From Isochrysis galbana (lineage: Eukaryota > Haptophyta > Isochrysidales > Isochrysidaceae), in contig CM030932.1 of assembly GCA_018136815.1 (NCBI GenBank), positions 2,626,234-2,690,233 of the forward strand: a stretch of DNA of 64,000 nt. Reading direction: 5' to 3'. The notes beneath the pieces are model-generated. The model ran no database searches, had not been told where the DNA came from, and saw only the letters and a program-made list of their open reading frames with translations. Shown in pieces: positions 1-10,345 of this stretch. Positions within the stretch are counted from its first letter, which is position 1; each line of letters begins with the position of its first letter. The position numbers and the translations under genes are program-made.

Positions 1-591
1 CAGTGAATGAGTACATTGGTCATGTGCGTTCCTCACATGAGAGATTATGGGTGACCAAGAGTGTTGAGAAGCCCGAGGTAACACAACAGCTTATCATTGG
101 CTACCTTGGGCGCCACCTCAATTTGCTGTACGCCACATCATTATGGACGCGGCCTCAATCCTCAAATCCGTCACTGCAAGAAGGCTACGTATGTCAGCAC
201 AACGGCATAATGCATTTAGCATATGCTTCTAGTGTTGTGAACATGATGTAGCATTTGCCCATTTTGGGCTTCGGCTTCGATCATGTGTTTGTTGCGTGTG
301 CGCGTCTTCTCTTCCTTTAGCCTCCGCTTCAATCACGAGCACGTCGCAAATAGCCGTTCAAACCTGACAAGATTGTCCTCTTTCGCGTTCGCCACTTTGC
401 CAGCGGAAAGAGTGGTGCCGTCGTGACCCACGAACCCACACCTCTCTTCTCGCTCTCTCTCCTACCTACGCCTAGCTCCCAACTCACATATACATAGATG
501 GGCCAACTTCAAGTGGTAAGTGCCAAGGAGTGCAAGTGGTAAGTGCCGAGGGGCGTCCCTTCCCCCTCGCACCCTGTTTTGATCCTCTTGG
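1..591. other. No gene recognised
   Basis: Short open frames only. No protein family, RNA gene or clear repeat is recognised. The right part (about 420-480) is pyrimidine-rich and leads into the transposase remnant. Confidence 0.4.
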
Positions 592-639
592 TTGATGCCA
601 CCGACTGCTTACGCTGACGTAGCGCTGCGCGCCGGGGCT

Positions 640-840
640 CTCGGCGGGCGCCCACCCGAATGCGGTGCGCCTCACCACGCGCCAGCTGATCAACCCTGGC
701 TCGCACGCCTTTGTCGAGGATGCGCGCGGCGAGGTGCTCGACATGAAGAGCGGCGCGTCTGGTGGGGCGGAGGGCGCGCTGGCCGTGGAGGCCGTCGGCT
801 CGGCGGGGCTCCTCGCGCACGCGGCCGTCGTGTTCGTATA
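640..840 (+). pseudogene. Exon-like coding fragment, family unknown
   Basis: The frame reading SAGAHPNAVRLTTRQLINPG onward stays open for about 65 residues (continuing with SHAFVEDARGEVLDMKSG) and ends at a TAA at about 838. Its composition looks like real protein: balanced charges, Gly turns and no low complexity. It lies in a different frame from the transposase-like ORF that overlaps and follows it. I do not recognise the family. It may be a captured host exon inside the adjacent hAT remnant or the remnant of an older gene. There is no start codon or splice evidence beyond the open frame. Confidence 0.3.
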
Positions 841-849
841 ACCAGCCAG

Positions 850-1916
850 TTCCTCCCAGAAATCAAGGATCGCGCAGCCGTTCTCGGTGAGCAAGTCCGC
901 GTGCCTGGAGACTATTGGACTGGCCGGATGTCAGCAGAGGAGCGCAACACAGCGTATCTGTGCACTGTGCTAGCATACGACGCGCTGTACAAGCCCCCCG
1001 GCAGTCGTGCACCAGGGGCATTCTGGAAGCTTCAGGAGATGGGTCCGAATGGAACGGGCAGTCTCGAACTCGGCGACGCTAGCGGCGAGATCTTCTACCT
1101 GCCCAATAGAGCCTTCCTGAAGTGCTACTACGATACGTTCCCGGACAAGTTGCCGACGCCAGCAGGCAATGGCCAGAATCCAACTGCTTCAACTCCGACA
1201 CCTGAGGCCAGTGGCGGCGGCAGTCGTCAGCGCACAATTAATGATGGCCCTTTGACTCACGATGAGTTTCGTGAAGCTGGGCATCGAGCTGGAAACAACA
1301 GGCTCCTCAACTCGTTCTGGCACCTCGAGAGCGACGAGCTCGCCACTGCTGGGCCCCATCGAGGCCAGAGGGTAGCAGCTTTCAAGTGCGTGATCAAGGA
1401 TGGAAAGCACCATTGGTCGGCGGCAAGCGCAAGCTCATGGACGACTCCGACTCCGAGGAGCCTGGTTGTGATAGTGTCATTGCAGGTCAACAAGCATCCG
1501 AATCGATCGAGGTTGATGCGGTGGTGGTTGAGATGCGCAAGTGGAAGGATATCCAGAAGGAGACCGTTGACAAGTTCAAGGATGAGCAAGGTATCGTCAA
1601 CGAGTTCCGCATGCAATGGGAACTGCGCCAGTCGTTCCCGCTGCACTTTATCGTCTTCAAGCAATGCGCGTCGCATCTCTCTCATGAAGCCAATGTGGAA
1701 CAGATCTTCTCTCTCGCCGGTCGACTCGCAGATCCCAACATGCTTCCGGAAAACCTCACCCGATTCACCCGCGTGCACTTCAATGGCAAGGCGTACAAGC
1801 CGCCATGCGATGCGATTTTAGTCCGCTACATGAAGCTCTTCACGAAAGCTGGGCAGCACGCTGAGTATCTGAATGCTGACGGCGAAGAAGAAGAGGAGAC
1901 GGACAATGTTCAATAG
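850..1916 (+). pseudogene. hAT-type transposase remnant (C-terminal half)
   Basis: Two overlapping frames make up one broken protein. The first (to about 1420) includes YWTGRMSAEERN and FYLPNRAFLKCYYDTFPDKL. The second (about 1386-1916, stop TAG 1914-1916) carries the hAT dimerisation signature: FPLHFIVFKQCASHLSHEAN followed by VEQIFSLAGRLADPN, the usual 'S..E..FS.AGR' block, then an acidic tail. The frame change near 1400-1440 means a frameshift or an unrecognised intron, so the copy is probably dead. hAT transposases move DNA by cut-and-paste and leave 8-bp target duplications. The catalytic N-terminal half is not recognisable. Related pieces lie at 37.3 and 49-50 kb. Confidence 0.6.
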
Positions 1917-1999
1917 TTTGTTCAGTAGCCATCAGACGTCCGACATGTGTGTATAGACGCATTTATATACGTATATAATATACAATAGCTATATATAGC

Positions 2000-2150
2000 G
2001 AGAAGCTACTCGAGTAATCTCCATTACTTGATTATTTCTGGGCGCGAATTTTGACGAGTAATCGTCATTGACTACATCAGAATTGCAAGTAATCAAGTGT
2101 TGATTACTACCTTAACCCCAGTAATCAGGGCAAGTAGTGGACTACTCATT
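2000..2150. repeat. AGTAATC-rich block, possible subterminal region of the hAT copy
   Basis: The heptamer AGTAATC or its complement GATTACT occurs about five to six times within 120 bp (for example near 2032, 2060, 2094, 2103 and 2121), in both orientations, and the block ends in the near-palindrome AGTAGTGGACTACT. Clustered short motifs close to an end are typical of hAT subterminal regions where transposase binds. The block lies directly downstream of the transposase remnant. No terminal repeat pair was confirmed. Confidence 0.4.
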
Positions 2151-2171
2151 GTATTCTAGGTGAGGCTTGAC

Positions 2172-2392
2172 CTATTTGCGAGGCGCCTGGGAGGAAGAAA
2201 GGTGGGGAAACTTCCCTTCTCTTTCGAGAGAAAGAGAGAGCGCGCTCCACAACCCACGATCCCATGCATCCAAGCGAAGCTTTTGACCGAGAACGAGAGA
2301 AAGCAGAGAATTATAACGATAAATGCCGAACGACGAAGAGAAGAGAGAAGCCTAACGAGTGTCGATTCGCGAATGCGACAAGCTGCAAGGGT
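2172..2392 (+). repeat. Dispersed repeat A, copy 1
   Basis: About 210 bp starting GCGAGGCGCCTGGGAGGAAG and ending in CGATTCGCGAATGCGACA. The reverse complement is found at 7922-8130 with only scattered differences. It does not code for a recognisable protein. The edges resemble neither retroposon family described elsewhere in the window. Confidence 0.75.
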
Positions 2393-3290
2393 GGCATTTG
2401 TGAATATGATGCTTGGTGGGCCACCCAATATATCTTGATCAACACCAAAACGCCAGCAGCCCGCCTAGTCTTGGTGCAAAGTTGGGGCTTCTCGTCTCAA
2501 CAATTGTAGCGTTTCGAGTGGCTATTAGCAGTAGTGATGCTCGTGTTCGTGTACATATCGAAGTCAATCGCAATGCGTGTTGATGATCATCAAATGTGTA
2601 GAGAAGCACATTTCGTGGAGTTTGTGAGCTGGAGCTGGCAGAGCTCATGGCTCCGTCACTAGCCTAGGGTCACTAGTTGTGCGTGCCTTGCATGAAGGGC
2701 ATCGGTAAAAATATACCGGAGGGGGCCCGAATACTTTTTAGCGCTTGGTCTTTAGAGGTAGAGGCTTAAATTTGGCCATTTTTCGAAAATTTTGCCGGAG
2801 GACGGAGGACCCCCCCTTTTTTTGCTGCTCTCTCATTCTAGAACTTATAGAAAGCTTATTTAGGCCTCCATGTGCCCATTACCGATTTTGCCCTCCGCAC
2901 CCCCCTAGTGAGTGACCGGGCTAATAGTACCGGGCTAGCAGTGGGAGTAGGAGTAGTGGTACTAATCACTAACGCTCAGATGTTTTATATTTTATATTCA
3001 CGGACATTCCTAGCCACATACCACATCGGACGAGCCAAAACACCAACCGCGCACACCCCCATCGCGGATAGTGGCTTTGTTGCCGATAGAGGCTACGGAG
3101 GACCCGTAGCTCTAGGATGAAACCAACCAGCACAGACAAGAAAACTCCAACAGATTCACTGAAGTAACGAAAAAGGAGGAGTGAACGAGGCACATCTTCA
3201 GATCTTTCTCCTCCTCTCTACTCGGGAAAATTCGTTTCAGCGGAGCGACGCAGCGTTTGCGTCGGCCACCACAAGTTGCTCTTCTCGCCC
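2393..3290. other. Intergenic, no gene recognised
   Basis: Holds short open frames and an A/T-rich stretch. The block 3175-3215 (AAAAAGGAGG then CATCTTCAGATCTTTCTC) has a weak resemblance to the CTTCAGAT 3' end seen in several retroelements here. Nothing else is supported. Confidence 0.4.
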
Positions 3291-3294
3291 GACA

Positions 3295-4170
3295 ATGGCT
3301 GCTGCCTCTGCCTCGTTTGCAACCGCCTCCTCGAGCAAGAGGGCAGGTGCCAATCTGTACACCCACGGCACGCTCGACGGAAACTGGTTCGAGGACCGTG
3401 CTCGTGAGGAGGCGGGCGAATTTGTTCAAGTACCATTGATGGTTACCCCTGAAATGCGAACAAGGGTGCTGAGATCCAAGTGAGCCAACTGCTAGACTTC
3501 TGGCAACTGTGCATCTTGACGGCCTCTGAAATAATTGCACGGCACAATGGTCACGGTTGCCGCGCTGCACCTTCTCCGCAGGCGTGTTGCTGCCGATGAC
3601 GGCTTCTGCGAGTTTGAGACATCATCAGGGAGCGTGTACAAGCCTTTGGACGCGCGGCCTAGGAGCCCTGTTTGCCGTGAGCCTGGCGACTGGTATTCGC
3701 CTTTCCTTGGAGGAGGTGTACAGCGCGATGGGCGATCCAAGACTCGGGTGAGTCCACGCAAGGCCTCCCTTGAGCTGCTTTGAAAAGCTCACTTTGCACC
3801 TGCGAACTCAACTGAAACGTCACCCATTGACACGCAGATGAGCGCAGAGAATCATTCCCTGAACATGGAGCTTGAACCTCCGATGCGGGAAGACGGTGAA
3901 GCGACGGCTTCTGTGAAGATGGTCTCGCCCTCGTCGGCGACATCGCTGAAATATCTGGACAGCATCCCAAGGTCACGAGGTGGTTTTGGTTCACTCATTC
4001 CACGCAACGCTCCGGTGTGCAATCCCTTAGAGTTCTCCCAATAGCTGATACACGCAGTGTGAGCGCCCATGAATGACTGCCTTACCAACCGCTCTCCTTA
4101 GGTGCCAAAGCAGTACGACACGATCAGCCGGCTATCCTACACTTACCCGAGGCTTGTAAGCAGCGACAAG
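3295..4170 (+). CDS. Unidentified small protein, four exons (~198 aa)
   Basis: Exons 3295-3479, 3582-3747, 3838-4013 and 4102-4170 splice in frame with good GT-AG borders (donors GTGAGC, GTGAGT and GTGTGC; acceptors CCGCAG, ACGCAG and CCTTAG). Introns are about 90-100 bp. The start ATG at 3295 opens MAAASASFATASSSKRAG. Later segments read NLYTHGTLDGNWFEDRAREE, DWYSPFLGGGVQRDGRSKTR and KQYDTISRLSYTYPRL, and it stops at TAG. There is no signal peptide or membrane segment, and Tyr/Pro/Gly/Arg are common. Short proteins with a GNW-x-x-[DE]-R motif and repeated Tyr-Pro segments occur among axonemal microtubule-inner proteins (such as the CFAP68/C11orf1 type), so a flagellar role is possible, but this is only an impression. 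Confidence 0.6.
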
Positions 4171-5090
4171 TAGGAACATGAGAGTGGATCTCAGAGTACG
4201 AAGTTCCTGAATGCCAATTGCCGTTTGTAACCGCGATTCGGGCGCTGCTAAGAAGATTTAGGATCAAGTCCGTGGTCATACGGATCTCAACGAAGGGCAT
4301 GGCGCAGCTACATGGTGACAAGCAAATTGAATCGCTGCGCTCCTCACAGTCCGAGGCAGAGATCGAAGTGTCACTTGTGACGGGTGGGAACCATGATTCA
4401 AATCGTCGGTGACTCTTGGTTCCAACGAGTCGCTGAGACTATGTGTCACCGTGCTCGTGCTAGCTTGTGTGTATAACTCCCTGCCCTGTGCGATTGCCGA
4501 TTGTATTTGATGCATTGCAGTAGCTAACTAGCTAAAAAAATATTCTTAATAATCTCACCACACACGCGGCGGCGCGCTAGGCTGCGCGCGCCGCCGGCCG
4601 GCGGCAGGGACCCCCGCTAACACCCAGTTAACATCCCCCCCCCCTGCCGCCCAACCAACCAAGGTATTAACGTGCCTCGGGCCCTTCAGGCCCTCGGCCT
4701 TATCCACGTGTTAGCTCCAAATCAGAGGTCAGAGGGTGTTAACATGTTATCTGTCTGACATGTATGTCACCAGTCCTACATACTACAGATATCCTAGCAA
4801 GAGCCCAAGTTTCCCGGAAATATCAAATATCTAGAGATATCCATATGGAGCAAATCCACCCAAATACCCAAATACCCAAGACACATATCTGGATACTTCG
4901 GCTTACCCTACCCCTAGCCGCTAGCCGCCGCCGCCCTCGCCGCCGCCCTCGCCGCCGCCACCGCCACCGCCCTCGCCCTCGCCGCCGCCCTCGCCGCCGC
5001 CACCATCTCCTCCTTCTCCCTCGCCGCCACCGCCCTCGCCGCCGCCCGTGTCCAAATTGAGGGCCACGATAATTATATACCAAAATAGAC
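4171..5090. other. 3' flank and low-complexity intergenic DNA
   Basis: At 4533-4575 the sequence TTCTTAATAATCTCACC then CACACACGCGGC is the reverse complement of the 3' end shared by the 750-bp retroposons, so a truncated element in minus orientation probably begins here. At 4920-5050 there is a degenerate (GCC)n/(CTCGCC)n tract whose open frames (Arg/Pro runs) are not genes. Around 4640 a C-run is followed by AACC repeats. Confidence 0.45.
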
Positions 5091-5093
5091 GAG

Positions 5094-5262
5094 AGGGGTG
5101 TGACAAAAAAAGGGAACCTTGAGTTGCACCTTTTGGGGGCAGTGCCCCTCCCCCCGGTATCACTCGGACACCTTGCTCGTCAGGCATGGCGGGATTCCGG
5201 GACTGAAATGTTATACGTTATGTCCAATTAGCAATTAGCTAGTGGGGTTGCCTAAGATATAA
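5094..5262 (+). repeat. Dispersed repeat B, copy 1 (partial)
   Basis: Shares GGCAGTGCCCCTCC, ATCACTCGGACACC, GCATGGCGGGATTCCGGGAC and a distal block ending GATATAAC with copies at 26195-26582 (+) and 36592-36910 (-). The proximal half, present in the other copies, is missing here, so it is 5'-truncated or diverged. Confidence 0.7.
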
Positions 5263-5836
5263 CAGTATTTATTATTATTGAAAATGGATTATGTTGGAGA
5301 CGCGGATACATACGGTCTCGAGATTAGTGTTGTGTTTTGCCGTTCAACGTGTATTCGTCCGCGAGCAGGTACTCTATGTGTTTCGGACCTTTCAGCAGTC
5401 CATTCTCCCATTTGGCACCCTCTTCGGTTTTCGCTACGGTGGTGGTGCCGGCGAACTCCCCTAGGTAGTTCGTGTTGGCGCGCAACTAAATGTTGTTCAT
5501 TTTGGAGATGTATTGCCTTCGCTTTCTGGTACTCTTGCATCTTTTTGGGGGGAAGCAGCTAACTACTAACTAGCTAGAAGCAATTTGCTGGCGTTGCCAA
5601 CGGAATTGCGAATTCGTGCCGCTCGAGAGCGTAAAAAAAACTCTTAAAAATGCCGGCTACCGCTGCTATAACCCATAGTAGTACGACCACATAGTAGTGC
5701 ACTGGTATGTGGTAGTACTACCACGTAGTAGTACAATGTTTGGATCTGGCGCGTGCAACTGCAACACATTTGCGGTCATGGTAGTGATATGATGATACAC
5801 CCACAGCCAGGCAACACTCATTGCCAGGCGAAAGGA
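5263..5836. other. Intergenic; contains a perfect 16-bp palindrome
   Basis: No gene recognised. GTGGTAGTACTACCAC at 5709-5724 is a perfect palindrome inside a stretch rich in AGTAGTAC repeats (5678-5735). Confidence 0.5.
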
Positions 5837-7397
5837 TCAATCCACCAATGTAGCGGCTGCTACAGCTACTGCGCGACGCCAGCGAATGTAATTGACAAGG
5901 ACCTTATCGGTTGGTTCAATGGTGTGGTCGTCCTTACCTGAGGTAGGTAAGGAGGCGTATGCTTTCAAAGTGATCTCTACTCTGGGTGACTTTTGGGTGC
6001 AGGCGCATGCCATTCTCAAGCGCACGAGGCTTGGTGCAAGGGTCGATCACGCGCGAGGGAAGGCCGCTCTCACAGAAGAGGAAGTAAGAATGCACGGTGA
6101 AGGGCCCCGCGCCAACGACCTTGTTCTCACCCTTCTCGGCCAATTCAAAGACGGGCATCTCAAGAAATCGCTTTGAGATGTTGACGATGGCCTGTGGAGC
6201 GGGGGCGAGGATGGAATCGCTCGACGCGAACGCCAGGTGATATAGGGAGAAGCAAGGTGGCAAGCTATGGTTGGGATACGACGGGGTTACCGTAGAGATT
6301 CGTACCTGATAGCGAGATTCATAGAACAGCCCGAGAGGCTTCACGATTGTTTCCATCGCTGATGGAGATGCATCTAGCGCATCGGATGGTGTCGGGTAGG
6401 CTCGGAAGAAGCCCTGCAACAGTGATGGAGCACGTGGCATCGCATGTATTCTCAGATGACAAAGACTATAATCCAGGTGCGATGTAATAAGCAAAGGGGC
6501 CAATGTCAGAGGGATGAGAGGCAAAGGTCGCGATCCAAGTGAATCCCACGTCTTCCGTGGCAGATAGCTCGGAGCACTGACCTCAATGCAGCGCGTCTTA
6601 ACGATTTCGGAGGAACATCGAATCATGAGAGCGCAACAAATTAGCATCTTCCAAGGCTCCGTCATGTATCTCTCCTGTGAAGGATAAGGAGTTGAGGTGG
6701 TGAACTTCCCTGACACGTGCGAGAGGTCCATGCACGTCCTATCAAGAAGGTGTAAGGTGTCCAAGCGCACACCGGCCGTTGAAAAGCAAGGGGAACACCG
6801 CGGCTCGAGGCACCACATCGCGATTACCTGCATCAATTGGGTTGGAGATAGAGGTGGTGGAGTGGCAGTACGAGACTTGACGTAGGCCTCCCAGTCATCT
6901 GTGTCTGCTAGACCAGCTTTCTCACCCCACCGCTTGATGGCCTCTGCACGCCACTGGTCGGCATCCTTGGCGTCTCGATCGCCAGCCTCAGCTCGTTCCT
7001 TGCACGAGGCCGCCCACGCGAGCGCAGCTTCTCTCACTTCGGCTGCTGCACGCTCCTTGGCCTTCTGCGAAGCCTCCGGGTCGTCAACGTCGGGCTCATC
7101 GCCTTCGTGAGCGGAGGTACGGATCGATCGGAAGAGCTTCGGCTCATCGTCGCCAAACTCGTCGATCTTCACACCCGTGTAGTCTGGCGCGACTGAGCGG
7201 ACACGCTTCGACTGGCGGGTGGGCGCTCTCGCCTCGCGATGGCGGCGCTCTCGCTTGGCCTGGCCGGTCTTGGGCGGTTCGGGCATGGATACGTCGAGGC
7301 CTAGCTCATGGAGCTTCTCCTTATTCGCCTGTATTGTCTGCATCCGCTGCAGCTCGTACTCAGAGAGAGCCGCCATGCCATCGATTCCCTCCGCCAT
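5837..7397 (-). CDS. MBD4-like HhH-GPD DNA glycosylase, five exons (329 aa)
   Basis: Excises mismatched or damaged bases (T or U opposite G in the MBD4 family) to start base-excision repair in the nucleus. Exons on the minus strand: 7397-6828, 6674-6582, 6413-6306, 6191-6074 and 5937-5837. All joins keep frame with GT-AG borders, and the product stops at TGA (5839-5837). Residues 1-190 are charged and lysine/arginine-rich (SEYELQRMQTIQANKEKL, RQSKRVRS), likely a disordered DNA-binding arm; no methyl-CpG-binding domain is visible. From residue 191 come the family blocks TEPWKMLICC, FFRAYPTPSDALD then IVKPLGL, GAGPFTVHSYFLFC (hairpin) and EPTDKVLVNYIRW, whose Asp aligns with the catalytic Asp of MBD4. 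An upstream in-frame ATG at 7529 would add a poly-proline stretch translated from a C-run, so 7397 is preferred. Confidence 0.85.
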
Positions 7398-7921
7398 GAC
7401 GCCGAGCTCTGGGGGGGGGGGGGGGGGAAGGGGTAAGAATGGGTTAAGAGGGAGAGCTTTTCGTTGAAGTAAATACGAATAGCAGTACTCGCTTACGTGA
7501 AGGTTTTCCCTCTCGGTGAGTGATACCATTTGAGAATTCTCCCGCCTCTCCTCCGCTCTCCCTCTCTTCTCACTTCTCTCCTTCTTGGCAGCCTTTCTTT
7601 TGACCTGTACTCCAGAGCTCTAGGGGAGAGGAGAGTCCTAGAGTAGAGGCTTTTCCTCCCTCGTTTCTGTTGTTTCCGTCAAAGATGGCCTTCTCTCTCT
7701 ACCTCCCCCCCCCCCCCCCCCCTGGCCAACCTCGCGCTCTTTTCCCGCGCGCGCCTCCCATACTAAAAACAAAACGCACCCTCAGCCAATTATGGGTATG
7801 GGCCATAGTATGGGTGTGATATCTATGGCCAGTCATCTACTTCTCCTCGGCGGAGCAATGCACAATGCAAATGCATTTGTCAAATGAGATGGAGATGGGT
7901 GGGGTTTACCCCATCCCTTGC
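7398..7921. other. 5' flank of the glycosylase gene, pyrimidine tracts
   Basis: A poly-G run on the plus strand (about 7411-7427, poly-C in the sense of the gene) sits just upstream of the start codon. 7545-7720 is CT-rich with a second C-run at about 7706-7722. No other gene is seen. Confidence 0.45.
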
Positions 7922-8130
7922 CCCCCCCTGTCGCATTCGCGAATCGACGCTCGTTAGGCTTCTCTCTTCTCTTCGTTCGGTATTTATCGTTATAATTCTC
8001 TCGTTCTCGTTCTCGGTCAAAAACTTCGCGTGGACGCCTAGGATCTAGGGTTGTGGAGCGCTCTCTCTCTTTCTCTCGAAGAGAAGGGAAGTTTCCCCAC
8101 CTTTCTTCCTCCCAGGCGCCTCGCAAAAGG
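7922..8130 (-). repeat. Dispersed repeat A, copy 2 (inverted)
   Basis: Reverse complement of the repeat at 2172-2392, from TGTCGCATTCGCGAATCGAC to CCCAGGCGCCTCGCAAAAGG. The two copies face each other across 5.5 kb that holds the unidentified small gene and the glycosylase gene. Confidence 0.75.
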
Positions 8131-9110
8131 TTTAATTCGCTATCTCCCCGCGTGTCTTTAACTTTAACTGCTTCTGGGGGCAATCAGGTTTGGTTTGCCA
8201 TCTCCCCTCGGAGATCGATTTAGGTTCGCTGCTTGGGTGAGGGAATCTTTCTCCTTGGTCCTTGGTTTTGGTTTGCCATCTCCCCTTGGAGATTGATTTA
8301 GATTCGCTGCTTTGGATTTTGGTTATCCTTCCCCTTGATGCAAGTTGCATGAAAGCCCTTGGTCCCGTTGGTTTTTGGTTTTCTCCTCCCTTGGTTGCTA
8401 CTCGGGGGTGCTCGATAGAAACGTCTAGAAGGTCCACGCTCAACAGCAAGATTTCTTCGATTGCAAGGATACCTCGCTGCGATCTGTATCCAATGTGATC
8501 GCCGTGGTTGCGCGACATAACACATAACACATAACGTTCCTCTTCGACTTTCCGCCTTGGTGAGAAAATCCAAAGCGAAGACACGCTCCGACCGTCGCTG
8601 CGGAATCTCTCTCTCTCTCTCTCGCTCTCTCTCTCCGTCTCTCGCGACGTGTTTGAGTTACCGGCGATGTGGGGTCTCGGTTATTTCATGTTTTGCTTGG
8701 TTTGGGTGAATGATTTTAGTGCGTTCGTGAGTCGGTGCATCCTGTTGTTTTCTGCATCGTTGTCCGACGTCCTGTCGTCAGTCGTCATCCGTCGCTCTCG
8801 CTCTCGTCGCTCTCGCTCTCGTAATACTCGTACCCTACAAACTCGCCTTGCCTCACCAGCCCCTGCCAACACAGCCCTCCTCTCACTCACCCTCGCCTCT
8901 CGCCACTAGCTCGATGTCGCTCTCGCCGCCGTCCTCGCCCTCGCTCAAGCCCGCCTGCCCGCCTTCCTCTGCTGACGGGCCTCAGCCCGTCAGCGTCTCC
9001 GAAGTCGTCTCCTCCGCCGCGCCTGCCGCCGGTCTGCCTCCTTCCTCATTGCCCTCAGGCCCTATAGGCCATCACAATCCGTCACCCCCCCCCCCACACA
9101 CACACATACT
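8131..9110 (+). mobile_element. Retroelement 5' region with start of an ORF1-like frame
   Basis: A 50-bp unit (TTTGGTTTGCCATCTCCCCT then GGAGATCGATTTAGGTTCGC) occurs twice, at about 8187-8235 and 8264-8315, as in tandem promoter monomers. It is followed by CTCTCG repeats, then an ATG at about 8914 opening MSLSPPSSPSLKPACPPSSA. The same layout (GTCGTCnGTCGTC, CGTCGCTCTCG repeats, then MSAPSSRSPSPKLVLPPFSA) recurs at 42660-43260. Both look like 5' ends of the same retroelement family with a Ser/Pro-rich ORF1 start; neither continues far as an open frame. Confidence 0.45.
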
Positions 9111-10049
9111 CCAAATCACATGCACATTCACATTCGAACGAACAGCAGAAGGCGAGATGGGAGATGGGAGATGGGGGGGGGGGGGTTGGTGTTGTGTGTT
9201 GTGTGTTGTGAAAAATTTCGAACGACGGGCGACCGGGCGACGAGCGCACCCAAGAGTCGAAATTTTCGGAGGAGAGCGTAAGCCAAGCCATGCCCCACTC
9301 AGTGGGACCACGACCAATAAGAGGGAGGTCATGGGCCATTAATTACCATTATGCATTATGCGCGGGGGAACAATATCAATAATATAGCCCGACAGCCGAC
9401 AGCCCGACGCGCGAGCAACGTGAATCATCATCAATACCATAGACGAAAAGTTGCTATGCGCACGCACGGCGTCTCCACGGGGGGACCCGATGGCCGATGA
9501 CCCGATGCACATCGCGCCGTGGCGCACGTGCATTTGTGGCGAAATCACGCACGGCGTGCACCTGGGTTCCAACTCGTTCTCGTGCGATTCTCTACAAGAC
9601 CTTTTATTTTCGGCGAGGACGCCATCGGTCCGTCTCATGAACTCGCGGACAACAGAGTTGGAGTTAGAGTTAAGACCCTCGAACGGCGAACGGCGAACGG
9701 CGGTGTTCCGTGACGGGTTTTATGAAAGGTCTGAAAAGGTGCGTTCTGAAAGTGCGCGGCGCGATGTGTCCACTGTAGATGTTCAAAGTCGGCAATAGGT
9801 TGAGTGTGAATATCGTTGTATAAATGACCATGGACAGTTGATGGCTCCATTTGAGTGATGTCCCATAATTGACGGAACGACACCTCAATAGGGTTACACC
9901 ACCACAACAAGAAAACTCCGACGGCTTTTGTCTTCCCCCCTCCCCCCCCTCCTCCCCCCCTTCCCCCCCCCCCCCCCCACCCCTCCTCTCCCCGACGCAA
10001 CCGGCAAGCGGCGCGCCTCCCTTCTCTCCCCGCTCTCCCGCCTCCACTC
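9111..10049. other. Intergenic, low complexity
   Basis: Short G- and C-runs, including a C/T-rich block 9934-9993 in the sense strand upstream of the cyclophilin gene. The motif GTTGCTATGCGCACGC (about 9450-9465) recurs at about 51650, marking a shared repeat fragment. No gene is supported. Confidence 0.4.
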
Positions 10050-10142
10050 GTGCCATCACACACACGCACGCACGCACGCACGCACACGCACACACACGCA
10101 CGCACACACACGCACGCACACACACACACACACGCACGCACG

Positions 10143-10228
<86 letters not shown>
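10050..10228. repeat. (CA)n / CACG microsatellite
   Basis: About 170 bp of CA repeat with interspersed CACG units in its left part, becoming pure (CA)n from about 10147 to 10226. The His/Thr and Cys/Val frames over it are artefacts. Confidence 0.95.
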
Positions 10229-10345
10229 CTGGCCGCTCGCTTGCATGCCGCCCCTCCTCGATGTCTAAACACCTCAGTTGAAGCCCCGCGCCCCCCTGCC
10301 CCGGCTGTCCCGCGGCCCTCCAGCGGACGGCGAGAGTCCTTCACG

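Noticed and set aside
4764-5187. Arg/Pro- and Gly/Glu-rich frames on both strands
   Set aside because: Product of a degenerate GCC/CTC repeat; no family, no start context.
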